DNA of 25,376 nucleotides from a virus. The position numbers and the translations under genes were made by a program. The stretch spans positions 1 to 25,376 of the IMG/VR virus record IMGVR_UViG_3300003690_000310. The stretch is one strand, 5' to 3'. This document shows, piece by piece, positions 1-5,506 of the stretch (positions are counted from its first letter, which is position 1; every line of letters starts with the position of its first letter). The notes under the pieces were generated by a model. It worked only from the letters and a program-made list of their open reading frames with translations, was not told the DNA's origin and searched no databases.

Positions 1-34
1 AGTGCAATAGTGAAGTGGGTTCCTCCAAAGTGCA

Positions 35-115
35 TTATTCATGAATCAGTGCTTTTAAAATTACTTTATTATCTATTATTTCAAAATCAAATTGGTCTGA
101 AATCTCTTCTATCAA
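35..115 (-). CDS. possible tiny downstream ORF (26 aa), TTG start
   Basis: A short open frame downstream of the integrase reads leftward from a TTG and ends in LIHE-stop. A purine-rich AAGGTGGAG (118-126) lies just before the TTG, closer than ideal, and a sigma70-like promoter (148-176) lies upstream. Its TAA overlaps an ATG (33-35) by one base, a TAATG junction. That second frame stays open to the window edge, which would fit a two-gene leftward unit continuing outside. The product is acidic and not recognised. The region could equally be non-coding DNA next to the phage attachment site. Confidence 0.22.
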   Translation of the reverse strand: MIEEISDQFDFEIIDNKVILKALIHE

Positions 116-147
116 ATCTCCACCTTTTCTTATTAAGACGTTTACAT

Positions 148-176
148 AATTTACTTCTGTAAGGTTTTAATGTCAA
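148..176 (-). promoter_or_regulatory. putative sigma70 promoter, leftward
   Basis: On the minus strand a perfect -35 TTGACA (171-176) is followed after 17 bases by TAAATT (148-153). It lies just past the integrase stop and points away from the integrase, toward the window edge. It could drive genes to the left independently of the early operon. The -10 matches only partly. Confidence 0.4.
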
Positions 177-198
177 GAGATATTTCTCGACGACAAAA

Positions 199-765
199 TC
201 AAAGCTCGAAGTTTCCATAAGCTTCATCGATCTCATCCTGTTCAATTCCAAGGTATCTCATGGTTACCGAAGGTCTGCTATGGTTCAGCATGCTCATAAC
301 CAGTGCGATGTTCTTCGTCTTCCGGTAGACATGGTAGGCAAGGCTTTTTCTCATGGAATGGGTACCAAAATTCTCTATCCCTATGGATCTGGCTGCCTTC
401 TTAAGATGTTTCCATGCAGTGACCCGATCTATATGATTGCGGGGATTCCGGTAGCTAAAGAATATCCAGTCATCATTGGTCAGTTCATAGTGATCGACGT
501 ATTCCGTGATAAGGCTGCGTATTTTGCCGTTTAACGGGACTTTCTTCATCTTGCCGTTCTTAGCCTCATTCAAGCGGAGATAATGCCGATAATCGCCATT
601 CTTGGCGAAAATATCGCTATATCTGATCCTGAGCAGATCGCCAATTCGCAGGATCGTATTGCATCCCAGCCGGAAAAGCAGTGCGTTCCGCAGATTCTGA
701 GAATCACGAAGCTTTATATATAGGCGTTCTATGTCCTCCAGATTTCTGATCGGTTCCACGGTCAT
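199..765 (-). CDS. int: short tyrosine recombinase / phage integrase
   Basis: This 188-aa protein is a tyrosine site-specific recombinase (phage integrase catalytic-domain family) that would integrate or excise the phage DNA. The full catalytic set is visible: Arg40 in the LRIGDLLRIR helix, a lysine in the AKNGK beta-hairpin (Lys69 or nearby), His136 and Arg139 in THSMRK, His162 in LNHSRP, and nucleophile Tyr171 in MRYLGI. It is much shorter than usual phage integrases (300-400 aa) and lacks the N-terminal arm-binding and SAM-like core-binding domains. In size it is closer to FimB/FimE-type invertases. The ATG overlaps the stop of the upstream 42-aa gene (ATGA) and has GGAG about eight bases upstream. 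It is the last clear gene of the leftward operon, so it is expected to be transcribed with the early genes. The attachment site is probably to its left, but none was identified. Confidence 0.9.
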   Translation of the reverse strand: MTVEPIRNLEDIERLYIKLRDSQNLRNALLFRLGCNTILRIGDLLRIRYSDIFAKNGDYRHYLRLNEAKNGKMKKVPLNGKIRSLITEYVDHYELTNDDWIFFSYRNPRNHIDRVTAWKHLKKAARSIGIENFGTHSMRKSLAYHVYRKTKNIALVMSMLNHSRPSVTMRYLGIEQDEIDEAYGNFEL

Positions 766-890
766 GACTTTTTCTCCAGTTTCCGAATCCGGTAGTTAAG
801 GTTGATAATTAATTGCTCCAGATGATCCAGCTTGTCGAAGACCGTTGAAAGGTCTTTCATGATCATTTCGATTCTCTCTTTGTCTGTCAT
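762..890 (-). CDS. small coiled-coil protein coupled to integrase (42 aa)
   Basis: This 42-residue charged helical protein begins MTDKERIEMI and ends RKLEKKS. It has a heptad-like spacing of Leu/Ile (VFDKLDHLEQLIINLNYRI), suggesting a short coiled coil. Its ATG overlaps the stop of the upstream 80-aa gene and its TGA overlaps the integrase ATG. Both are ATGA junctions, so translation of the three genes is probably coupled. A GGGGAG SD precedes the start. It could be an integrase partner or a small regulator, but no family is recognised and the role is unknown. Confidence 0.6.
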   Translation of the reverse strand: MTDKERIEMIMKDLSTVFDKLDHLEQLIINLNYRIRKLEKKS

Positions 891-1129
891 TCTCCCCTCT
901 CTTTTTTTATGCTCTCTTTGATATCAGTTATTGATTTTCCATAAGGACGAAATACCTTCTGTCTTGGAATCACATAGACCTTTGGCTCGCAAAACATACA
1001 GACCGCATATTCGTCATAAATATCTATCATGTGGCTTCCTCCGCTATCACAATCAACAACCTCTTCGCCACATTCTGGGCAATTAGCATTCCAACATTGT
1101 GTAACTGCATTAACTGTTACTATCTTCAT
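887..1129 (-). CDS. hypothetical zinc-ribbon protein (80 aa)
   Basis: Two cysteine pairs, CPEC (Cys17/Cys20) and CMFC (Cys44/Cys47), have the spacing of a four-cysteine zinc ribbon, followed by a basic C-terminal tail (KESIKKERGE). GGAGGAG precedes the ATG at good distance. The stop overlaps the next start by ATGA. Such small zinc-ribbon proteins are common in phage early regions, and nucleic-acid or protein binding is possible. No specific family is recognised. It is one of at least four CxxC proteins in this operon. Confidence 0.65.
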   Translation of the reverse strand: MKIVTVNAVTQCWNANCPECGEEVVDCDSGGSHMIDIYDEYAVCMFCEPKVYVIPRQKVFRPYGKSITDIKESIKKERGE

Positions 1130-1170
1130 GTTATTCTCCTCCGTTCTCTTTGATAGGTTGGACGGTCATC

Positions 1171-1485
1171 TTATTCCTCGTCTATCTTGATTGGCTCATG
1201 CCTATATAAACTATCTTCACATTCTAAAGTCCATGCTGTCCTGCAATGGTATTTGTTCTTGAATATACCAGCATTCCATACCTCCTCACTCAATTCAAAA
1301 TACTTATCAAAAGATTTAGTCGTGGCTTTGTCCATCATTACTCTTGTATCCCAATCCAGTTGCACCTTCAAGAATCGCTTAATTAGTGCATAGTGTTTTT
1401 TGGGAATAGATAGAGCAGAATTGCTGTCGCCCATTCCGAACTTGGAATAATCCCCACTTGTTGATACTAAATAAAGTTTTTTCAT
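1171..1485 (-). CDS. hypothetical protein (104 aa)
   Basis: A 104-aa acidic protein begins MKKLYLVSTSGDYSKFG. The N-terminus resembles a short beta-strand/loop start, followed by a helical middle (FLKVQLDWDTRVMMDKATTK) and an acidic end. No catalytic or metal motif is evident, and the family is not recognised. The ATG overlaps the stop of the upstream gene (ATGA at 1482-1485), so it is read as part of the leftward operon. A 12-codon open frame follows it before the next gene and may only serve to couple translation. Confidence 0.6.
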   Translation of the reverse strand: MKKLYLVSTSGDYSKFGMGDSNSALSIPKKHYALIKRFLKVQLDWDTRVMMDKATTKSFDKYFELSEEVWNAGIFKNKYHCRTAWTLECEDSLYRHEPIKIDEE

Positions 1486-1733
1486 CTTATTCCTCGTCCT
1501 CCTTCCGCTTTAGCGATTGCTGTTCTTGCATTTTCAAAGCACTCTAATTTCTCACTATAATCATCCTCGTATTCTGAGAAATAATCCAGTATACCATTGA
1601 GTGCCTTTAGCAATTCTGGAGAACTGGCTATCAGGTTGGCGTTGGTTGTGGTGGTGCGGGTGTAGGTATAACCATGTGTTTCCGCTCCTTCAACCGCTTC
1701 AATAGCAACCCATTTACCTTTTGTGTATGTCAT
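1482..1733 (-). CDS. small phage protein of the MTYTKGKW family, copy 1 (83 aa)
   Basis: The 83-aa protein starts MTYTKGKW, carries a NANLIASSPELLKAL segment in the middle and ends TAIAKAEGG. This pattern (TKGxW, then ANLIAxxPELL, then AIAKAEG) is familiar from many uncharacterised small phage proteins. A paralogue lies at 3068-3373, and the two share an identical 24-base stretch at their 5' ends (1711-1734 and 3351-3374). A strong AGGAGG SD lies before the ATG. The TGA overlaps the next ATG. The function is not known, and the conserved helix suggests protein-protein contact only by inference. Confidence 0.7.
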   Translation of the reverse strand: MTYTKGKWVAIEAVEGAETHGYTYTRTTTTNANLIASSPELLKALNGILDYFSEYEDDYSEKLECFENARTAIAKAEGGRGIR

Positions 1734-1762
1734 TTTCGTTCCTCCTTTTAGTTAGCACCACC

Positions 1763-1781
1763 CGAGGGTTTCGAGCCCTCG
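1763..1781 (-). terminator. intergenic hairpin, possible attenuator or processing site
   Basis: CGAGGG (1763-1768) and CCCTCG (1776-1781) form a 6-bp GC-rich stem with a 7-base loop. It sits about a dozen bases after the stop of the 75-aa gene and before the SD of the next. No U-run follows on the minus strand, so a full intrinsic terminator is unlikely. An RNA-stability, processing or attenuation element fits better. Confidence 0.35.
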
Positions 1782-1793
1782 AATGGCGTGGCG

Positions 1794-2021
1794 TTACTCT
1801 TCGGTTTCCTCAAGCCATGGTGAAAAGTATTGAAACAGTGCATCCACATCCCTGATATAGCAATACTCAGCAAGCTCCATCTCGTCGATCTCTCCAGCCC
1901 AGTATTTCTTGAATCCATCTATCATGGACTCTTCGACATAAAGAGGGTGTCGAGGGTAGAAGTTATATTTAATGTGCTGCTCCAGACCTACCAGCCTGCG
2001 AACATCCTCAAGATTCCTCAT
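1794..2021 (-). CDS. hypothetical acidic protein (75 aa)
   Basis: The start is placed at the ATG at 2019-2021 (MRNLEDVRRL) because AGGAGG lies seven bases upstream. A longer frame from 2042 would put the SD inside the gene, although that ATG does overlap the upstream stop. The protein has aromatic and acidic stretches (YFSPWLEETEE at the end) and no cysteine motif. No family is recognised. It lies within the leftward operon, and a hairpin follows its stop. Confidence 0.6.
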   Translation of the reverse strand: MRNLEDVRRLVGLEQHIKYNFYPRHPLYVEESMIDGFKKYWAGEIDEMELAEYCYIRDVDALFQYFSPWLEETEE

Positions 2022-2038
2022 TTTATTTCCTCCTTTAA

Positions 2039-2254
2039 TCAAGACCAGTCATCAGGTTCAAGCTGTTCACCGTATCCATCATGTTCAATAGTCGGATAAC
2101 GGTCTTTTTTGTAAGGGTATCTATCTGAATCGAAACATTCATCACAGTAAAGTCCTGTATATATACCGTAATAGTCCGACCTTGCCCACCAGTGATGAGT
2201 GATTGGTCTGATACCTTCTTCTTCCTTCTCGCATCCCTTACAGCGTATTTTCAT
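2039..2254 (-). CDS. hypothetical zinc-finger protein (71 aa)
   Basis: Cys5/Cys8 (CKGC) and Cys37/Cys40 (CDEC) form a probable four-cysteine zinc site, separated by a His/Trp-rich stretch (THHWWARSDYYG). The C-terminus is acidic. A GGGAGG SD precedes the ATG. Its stop overlaps an in-frame upstream ATG of the next gene. The architecture resembles small treble-clef or ribbon proteins encoded by many phages. The actual role is unknown. Confidence 0.62.
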   Translation of the reverse strand: MKIRCKGCEKEEEGIRPITHHWWARSDYYGIYTGLYCDECFDSDRYPYKKDRYPTIEHDGYGEQLEPDDWS

Positions 2255-2275
2255 TCTACTTCCTCCCTGTTCTGA

Positions 2276-2626
2276 TTATTCTTTAATTACCTTATGTGAT
2301 GATATGTGAACCTCAAATCTACATTTGTCGTATTCAAATGTAATGTCAACTCCACCAAAGCCAGAACCACCACCAGTAACCTCTAAACCTTCGATGTGTT
2401 TTTCTATGGTTCGTTCTATTTTATAACGTAAGTCTACAAACTTTAGTACGTCATAGTATTTGCCAACGTCGTGTATCATTTTCACCTCCTCATTCTCGTC
2501 GATGCCACCACAAGGAATGCAGCGATCCTCGGAATCCAAGTCCTCTCTGCACTGACCACAGTCAACGCAAAAGAGGTGGTCTTCGCTATCTGTATGCTCA
2601 CAGTAGTATCCTGTTTTTGTAGTCAT
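2276..2626 (-). CDS. hypothetical cysteine-rich protein (116 aa) with probable internal start
   Basis: The N-terminal 40 residues hold a cysteine cluster: Cys9, Cys20, Cys23 and Cys26 (CVDCGQC), then Cys36/Cys39 (CIPC), likely binding one or two zinc ions. The C-terminal 67 residues (from Met50, MIHDVGKYYD) read as a separate alpha/beta domain with a glycine-rich loop (TGGGSGFGG). AGGAGGTG (2483-2490) lies directly before Met50 (ATG at 2477-2479), as strong as any SD in the operon, so a 67-aa product may also be made from within. The gene may be a fusion of two formerly separate ORFs. Start and stop both overlap or lie close to neighbours in the operon. No known family is recognised. Confidence 0.6.
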   Translation of the reverse strand: MTTKTGYYCEHTDSEDHLFCVDCGQCREDLDSEDRCIPCGGIDENEEVKMIHDVGKYYDVLKFVDLRYKIERTIEKHIEGLEVTGGGSGFGGVDITFEYDKCRFEVHISSHKVIKE

Positions 2627-2808
2627 TTCACTTCCTCCTTCTTCTCAAAATAGTCATAATTTATATTCTGTAATTCCGCTTGCTCAATAATCCAATCACG
2701 GAACCCAACCCTTTTAAACCCATCGTATTCTTCTTGGTCAATCTCAAGACTTTGTAGGTGTATTGTATATCTCCATGTTCCTGCTCCTACAAATGTTTTT
2801 ACAGTCAT
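2623..2808 (-). CDS. hypothetical protein (61 aa)
   Basis: A 61-aa protein begins MTVKTFVGAGTWRYTIHL and has an acidic, aromatic C-terminal half ending EKKEEVK. AAGGAGG precedes the ATG. Both ends overlap neighbours by ATGA, typical of this operon. No motif or family is recognised. Confidence 0.55.
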   Translation of the reverse strand: MTVKTFVGAGTWRYTIHLQSLEIDQEEYDGFKRVGFRDWIIEQAELQNINYDYFEKKEEVK

Positions 2809-3071
2809 TTTTGTATCCTCCTTCCATTTTTATTCCATTCTTTTAGTGCTTTCACTGCTCTCTGCATTATATTATTCTCTATAGCCTCTTCTCGCTTTTC
2901 AAGTGAATCGAATGGAGTATAGGTATCACCACATCCTTCACAATCGCTATCTACATAGCTGCACCACCTATCATCCCATGCGAAATCACAATCAGGGCAG
3001 TAGTAATGCAGATCAAAGACCTGCGGATCCATATGCCAGAATACCTTATTTGTTTTTCTTCTTGTTGTCAT
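2805..3071 (-). CDS. hypothetical zinc-ribbon protein (88 aa)
   Basis: CPDC (Cys25/Cys28) and CEGC (Cys44/Cys47), with an extra Cys37, give a probable zinc ribbon rich in Trp/Asp (FAWDDRWCSYVDSDC). The N-terminus is basic (MTTRRKTNK) and the C-terminal half is a charged helix (KALKEWNKNG). It overlaps both neighbours by ATGA. It is similar in style, but not obviously in sequence, to the other cysteine proteins of the operon. Nucleic-acid binding is possible but unproven. Confidence 0.62.
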   Translation of the reverse strand: MTTRRKTNKVFWHMDPQVFDLHYYCPDCDFAWDDRWCSYVDSDCEGCGDTYTPFDSLEKREEAIENNIMQRAVKALKEWNKNGRRIQK

Positions 3072-3373
3072 TTTCTTCCTCCTTCTGCCTTAGCGATTGC
3101 ATCTTCTATCATGCCTGTATCTATGCTTTCATCTAAGATGTCAGCAATCTGTTCTGCATATGCTTCGGGTATGCTCCACAATACGTCCAGTGCATACTTA
3201 CAGGCAGTTAGTAATTCGGGTGCTGATGCGATCAGACTTGCTAATGTCTGAGATTCTTCATCGCTACCATATACTTCAGCAATGACCTCATCGTTACGCT
3301 CTATTGCCGTCCAACCCGATGAACTTTCAGATGGCGATGGATTTATTGTCCATTTACCTTTTGTGTATGTCAT
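3068..3373 (-). CDS. small phage protein of the MTYTKGKW family, copy 2 (101 aa)
   Basis: This paralogue of the gene at 1482-1733 shares MTYTKGKW at the start, LASLIASAPELLTA in the middle and AIAKAEGG at the end. The middle is longer than in copy 1 and includes a serine-rich loop and an acidic helix. The start is taken at the ATG 3371-3373 because AGGAGG lies seven bases upstream; an in-frame ATG ten codons earlier would place that SD inside the coding region. Function unknown. Two diverged copies in one operon imply an old duplication or separate acquisition. Confidence 0.7.
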   Translation of the reverse strand: MTYTKGKWTINPSPSESSSGWTAIERNDEVIAEVYGSDEESQTLASLIASAPELLTACKYALDVLWSIPEAYAEQIADILDESIDTGMIEDAIAKAEGGRK

Positions 3374-3399
3374 TATTCTACCTCCTTCTCTGTTGTGCT

Positions 3400-3522
3400 T
3401 CACAGTACCTTCAGCAAATCAAGTACACCGACACCAAATAGAATAAATACTCCTACCCAAATGGTTACAAATGCTGGTGGATTGATCCTGAAAAACCTCT
3501 TTTTTCTCTCTCTTAACGTCAT
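3400..3522 (-). CDS. small single-pass membrane protein (40 aa)
   Basis: A 40-aa frame has a basic N-terminus (MTLRERKKRFFR) and one hydrophobic segment (FVTIWVGVFILFGVGVLDLL, about residues 18-37), so it is predicted to sit in the inner membrane with its N-terminus inside. AGGAGG precedes the ATG, within the AGAGAAGGAG leader shared by several genes of the operon. Possible roles include superinfection exclusion, a toxin-like peptide or a small holin. None can be assigned from sequence. Confidence 0.6.
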   Translation of the reverse strand: MTLRERKKRFFRINPPAFVTIWVGVFILFGVGVLDLLKVL

Positions 3523-3537
3523 GGTGTCCTCCTTCTC

Positions 3538-3759
3538 TTAAAACTGCTGAATGATAAAAGACTCACCATCGACAGGAATAACTGTCGTCTGCTCTTCAAT
3601 GTCTTCTATCGTTTTGTCAAGCTCGAACTCTTCGCCAGTTCCCTCTTCCAATTCTGTCAGGTAATCAAACAGTGCGTTTTGCCCCTGATAGGTGAACTGA
3701 TCTGGACGTAGCTGTTCAAATGCTCGATGAAAAGTATGTTCGTTTACTGTCTGTTTCAT
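3538..3759 (-). CDS. small acidic phage protein (73 aa)
   Basis: The central part (RPDQFTYQGQNALFDYLTELEEGTGEEFELD) matches a pattern I recall from widespread uncharacterised small phage proteins, where a short helix precedes an YLEELEExTGEExELD-type segment. Those relatives usually end in a cysteine-containing tail; here the end is VDGESFIIQQF with no cysteine. The protein is strongly acidic, so DNA mimicry is imaginable, but there is no direct evidence. The SD is AAGGAG. It lies immediately downstream of the antirestriction gene. Confidence 0.62.
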   Translation of the reverse strand: MKQTVNEHTFHRAFEQLRPDQFTYQGQNALFDYLTELEEGTGEEFELDKTIEDIEEQTTVIPVDGESFIIQQF

Positions 3760-3796
3760 TTACGTTCTCCTTCTCTTGGTTTTAAGTTTACCATCG

Positions 3797-3834
3797 ATCC
3801 CCAGCATTGACTGGGGATTTCGTCCCTTTAGGAC
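3797..3834 (-). terminator. two adjacent hairpins after the ardC stop
   Basis: ATCCCCAG (3797-3804) and CTGGGGAT (3811-3818) form a perfect 8-bp stem with a 6-base loop. A smaller stem, GTCC/GGAC (3822-3825 with 3831-3834), lies between it and the ardC stop. No T-run follows in the leftward direction, so partial termination, mRNA protection or processing is more likely than strong termination. Confidence 0.4.
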
Positions 3835-3837
3835 TCT

Positions 3838-4782
3838 TCAGGATGGCTGTTTTCTGTCGCCAAGTATCCAGTCCACACCCTTAGCTGCTCTTGACGATGC
3901 CCAAACAAGCCAGTCGGTGTTATCCTGTAGCTTCTGTTTCCAGTTAGCGATGTAGGATGCTGAATTGTCCATCACTGAATCACCATTCACTCCGGTAATT
4001 CCTCGAAGGAATGTCGCACCCATCTCTGCAACCAACTCTTCTTTGCTGTACTTATGATTCCCAAAACCGTCACTGTTTACGAGAGAATCTCTATCCAGTC
4101 TTGATTGATGACCAGTGCTGTGTACCATCTCATGGAACCTTGTCGAGTAATACTCTGATGGAGTATTGAACTGGTCTGGATTAGGTAAGTGAATATCATC
4201 ATTTGATGGAGAGTAGTATGCTCTATCAGACTGGTCGTGGTATGTGTCCGGTGCATTCTCATAGCCGTCACAGATTTTCTCACATTCCTCGACAGGATCA
4301 AACTCCTCTCCTTCTCCCTCTTCTGGCTTGATGGTCTCGTAGTATTTCTCCGGCAACCCTTCACATTGCAGTGCATTGAAGACATTGAATGAGAATAGCT
4401 GTGGATACTTGGACTTATATATACCAGTTCCGTCGCAAGCTGTACACTGACCATTACTTGACAATCCTGATCCACCACAGGTACGACAATCGTATTCCTG
4501 ATTGAATTTCCAGTAATGGACTGGCATGGATTTCTCTCCTTTGCGTACCATACCACCAAGCTTCCGAGCTTGACCGAAGGTAAGCCACCAAGGGGAAGAA
4601 TATCCTGCACAACCGAGAATCATAGAGTTAGCACCTCGGTAGTGTTTCTTGGTCGAGATTGACCTTGGTGCATTGGAAATACCACCAACCCAAGGTTTTT
4701 TCCAAGGGATGATACCCTTATCGAGCATCTCAATGACCATCTCTGTGATCTTTTTGGTGATTTGTTTGTACATTTTACTCAT
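3838..4782 (-). CDS. ardC: ArdC-type antirestriction protein with inserted DnaJ-like zinc ribbon
   Basis: This 314-aa protein combines an N-terminal ArdC-type ssDNA-binding domain (about residues 1-140; PWKKPW and WWLTFGQARKLGG are typical) with a C-terminal zincin-like metallopeptidase domain. The active-site helix is FHEMVH, with His217, Glu218 and His221, and the downstream EELVAEMGA supplies the usual glutamate (Glu253 or Glu249). ArdC proteins protect incoming DNA from restriction. Unusually, residues 99-120 carry two CxxCxGxG motifs (CRTCGGSG at Cys99/Cys102 and CTACDGTG at Cys113/Cys116), as in the DnaJ zinc centre, placed between the WKF strand and the LFSFNVFNALQ strand. An acidic linker (EEGEGEEFDPVEECEK) separates the domains. 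The ATG overlaps the stop of the upstream gene (ATGA). It is the largest gene of the leftward operon and near its promoter, consistent with early expression against host restriction. Confidence 0.88.
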   Translation of the reverse strand: MSKMYKQITKKITEMVIEMLDKGIIPWKKPWVGGISNAPRSISTKKHYRGANSMILGCAGYSSPWWLTFGQARKLGGMVRKGEKSMPVHYWKFNQEYDCRTCGGSGLSSNGQCTACDGTGIYKSKYPQLFSFNVFNALQCEGLPEKYYETIKPEEGEGEEFDPVEECEKICDGYENAPDTYHDQSDRAYYSPSNDDIHLPNPDQFNTPSEYYSTRFHEMVHSTGHQSRLDRDSLVNSDGFGNHKYSKEELVAEMGATFLRGITGVNGDSVMDNSASYIANWKQKLQDNTDWLVWASSRAAKGVDWILGDRKQPS

Positions 4783-5030
4783 GTTTCGATCCTCCTGATA
4801 GCGGACTCTTCGGTAACTTGAAAGTAGCCATCACCGGAATATGCCCAGCAACAGCCGTCTGTGTCGATGTTGATGTAGCTTCTGGACACTATGTTCTTGT
4901 AGAGGTTGATCTCACCGCTCTTACCCATATGCATGAAATCACCGCAGTCGATTAGGTTAGGATACTTATCCGAGAAAGTTTCCAGAGGTATCCAGTTAGG
5001 TCGGTTGTCGAATGATATTTCCATTTCCAT
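4779..5030 (-). CDS. hypothetical protein upstream of ardC (83 aa)
   Basis: An acidic 83-aa protein begins MEMEISFDNRPNWIPLETF and contains two adjacent cysteines (DGCCWAY). No transmembrane segment or known family is seen. GAGAAGGAG precedes the first of two in-frame ATGs. Its TGA overlaps the ardC ATG, so the two are probably translated together. It could be a partner of ArdC or an unrelated early protein; its position is the only evidence. Confidence 0.6.
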   Translation of the reverse strand: MEMEISFDNRPNWIPLETFSDKYPNLIDCGDFMHMGKSGEINLYKNIVSRSYINIDTDGCCWAYSGDGYFQVTEESAIRRIET

Positions 5031-5060
5031 TTTTGTTTCTCCTTCTCTGTTTAGTTTCCC

Positions 5061-5258
5061 TTAGCCAGTGTGACGAGCATCGAGTACCTTGAAGACTCTC
5101 TTGTTCCTGCCAGTAGGTGTCCTCTTATTAAGTTCGACACACTTAACAGTGATCCTGTCCCTGCTCGAGTGACATGTGATGGTAGTTACTACTCCAACAA
5201 TCATGTTAGCTTTTACTCTGCCTACTATCTTCTTTAACCCTTTAGTAGTTAGGTGCAT
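5061..5258 (-). CDS. small basic protein, first gene of leftward operon (65 aa)
   Basis: A lysine/arginine-rich 65-aa protein begins MHLTTKGLKKIVGRVKANM and is followed by alternating hydrophobic strands (VGVVTTITC, ITVKCVEL, RVFKVLDA), which suggest a small beta-barrel. No helix-turn-helix is seen. GAGAAGGAG precedes the ATG. It is the promoter-proximal gene, about 40 bases from the predicted start of transcription, so it should be made first. A nucleic-acid binding role is plausible from charge and position but is inference. Confidence 0.58.
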   Translation of the reverse strand: MHLTTKGLKKIVGRVKANMIVGVVTTITCHSSRDRITVKCVELNKRTPTGRNKRVFKVLDARHTG

Positions 5259-5306
5259 TTTTGTTCTCCTTCTCAGTTGTGATAGTTCATATTGATTTCA
5301 ACGGTA

Positions 5307-5336
5307 AGTTTACAAACCATACAAGTCCAAAGTCAA
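5307..5336 (-). promoter_or_regulatory. leftward early promoter
   Basis: On the minus strand TTGACT (5331-5336) and TAAACT (5307-5312) are separated by 18 bases, a good sigma70 fit. Transcription would begin near 5300, giving a leader of about 40 bases before the 65-aa gene. The -10 lies inside one arm of the inverted repeat at 5307-5361, so repression by a protein bound there is likely. Confidence 0.6.
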
Positions 5337-5361
5337 GCTATTAATGCAATGTTTGTAAACT
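5307..5361. repeat. paired operator-like inverted repeat
   Basis: AGTTTACAAAC (5307-5317) and its exact reverse complement GTTTGTAAACT (5351-5361) lie with centres 44 bp apart, about four helical turns. Each arm is itself nearly symmetric (GTTT-2-AAAC), as expected for a dimer half-site pair. The left arm covers the -10 of the leftward promoter. A second repeat, TGCAAT (5345-5350) with ATTGCA (5364-5369), brackets the right arm. Confidence 0.5.
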
Positions 5362-5506
5362 ATATTGCACTGGAACGTTGCAATAAAGCATAAATTTCTT
5401 GATTGCTACCTCTATAATGATACCATACGGTAGACTGTCCAGATGTATCTCAACCTAATGAAACATGGGTAGTTGGTGTACCTTGGGATCGCTGTAACTG
5501 AAGGAT

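Noticed and set aside
1-35. Open frame running off the left edge from the ATG at 33-35 (minus strand)
   Set aside because: Only 11 codons visible and no SD before the ATG. The TAATG junction is suggestive but too little is seen to call a gene.
1131-1169. 12-codon frame MTVQPIKENGGE on the minus strand between the 104-aa and 80-aa genes
   Set aside because: Too short to support as a gene; it overlaps the SD of the next gene and could simply couple translation.
4077-4610. 177-aa frame on the same strand inside ardC
   Set aside because: It is out of frame within a well-supported metalloprotease gene and its translation lacks any domain pattern.
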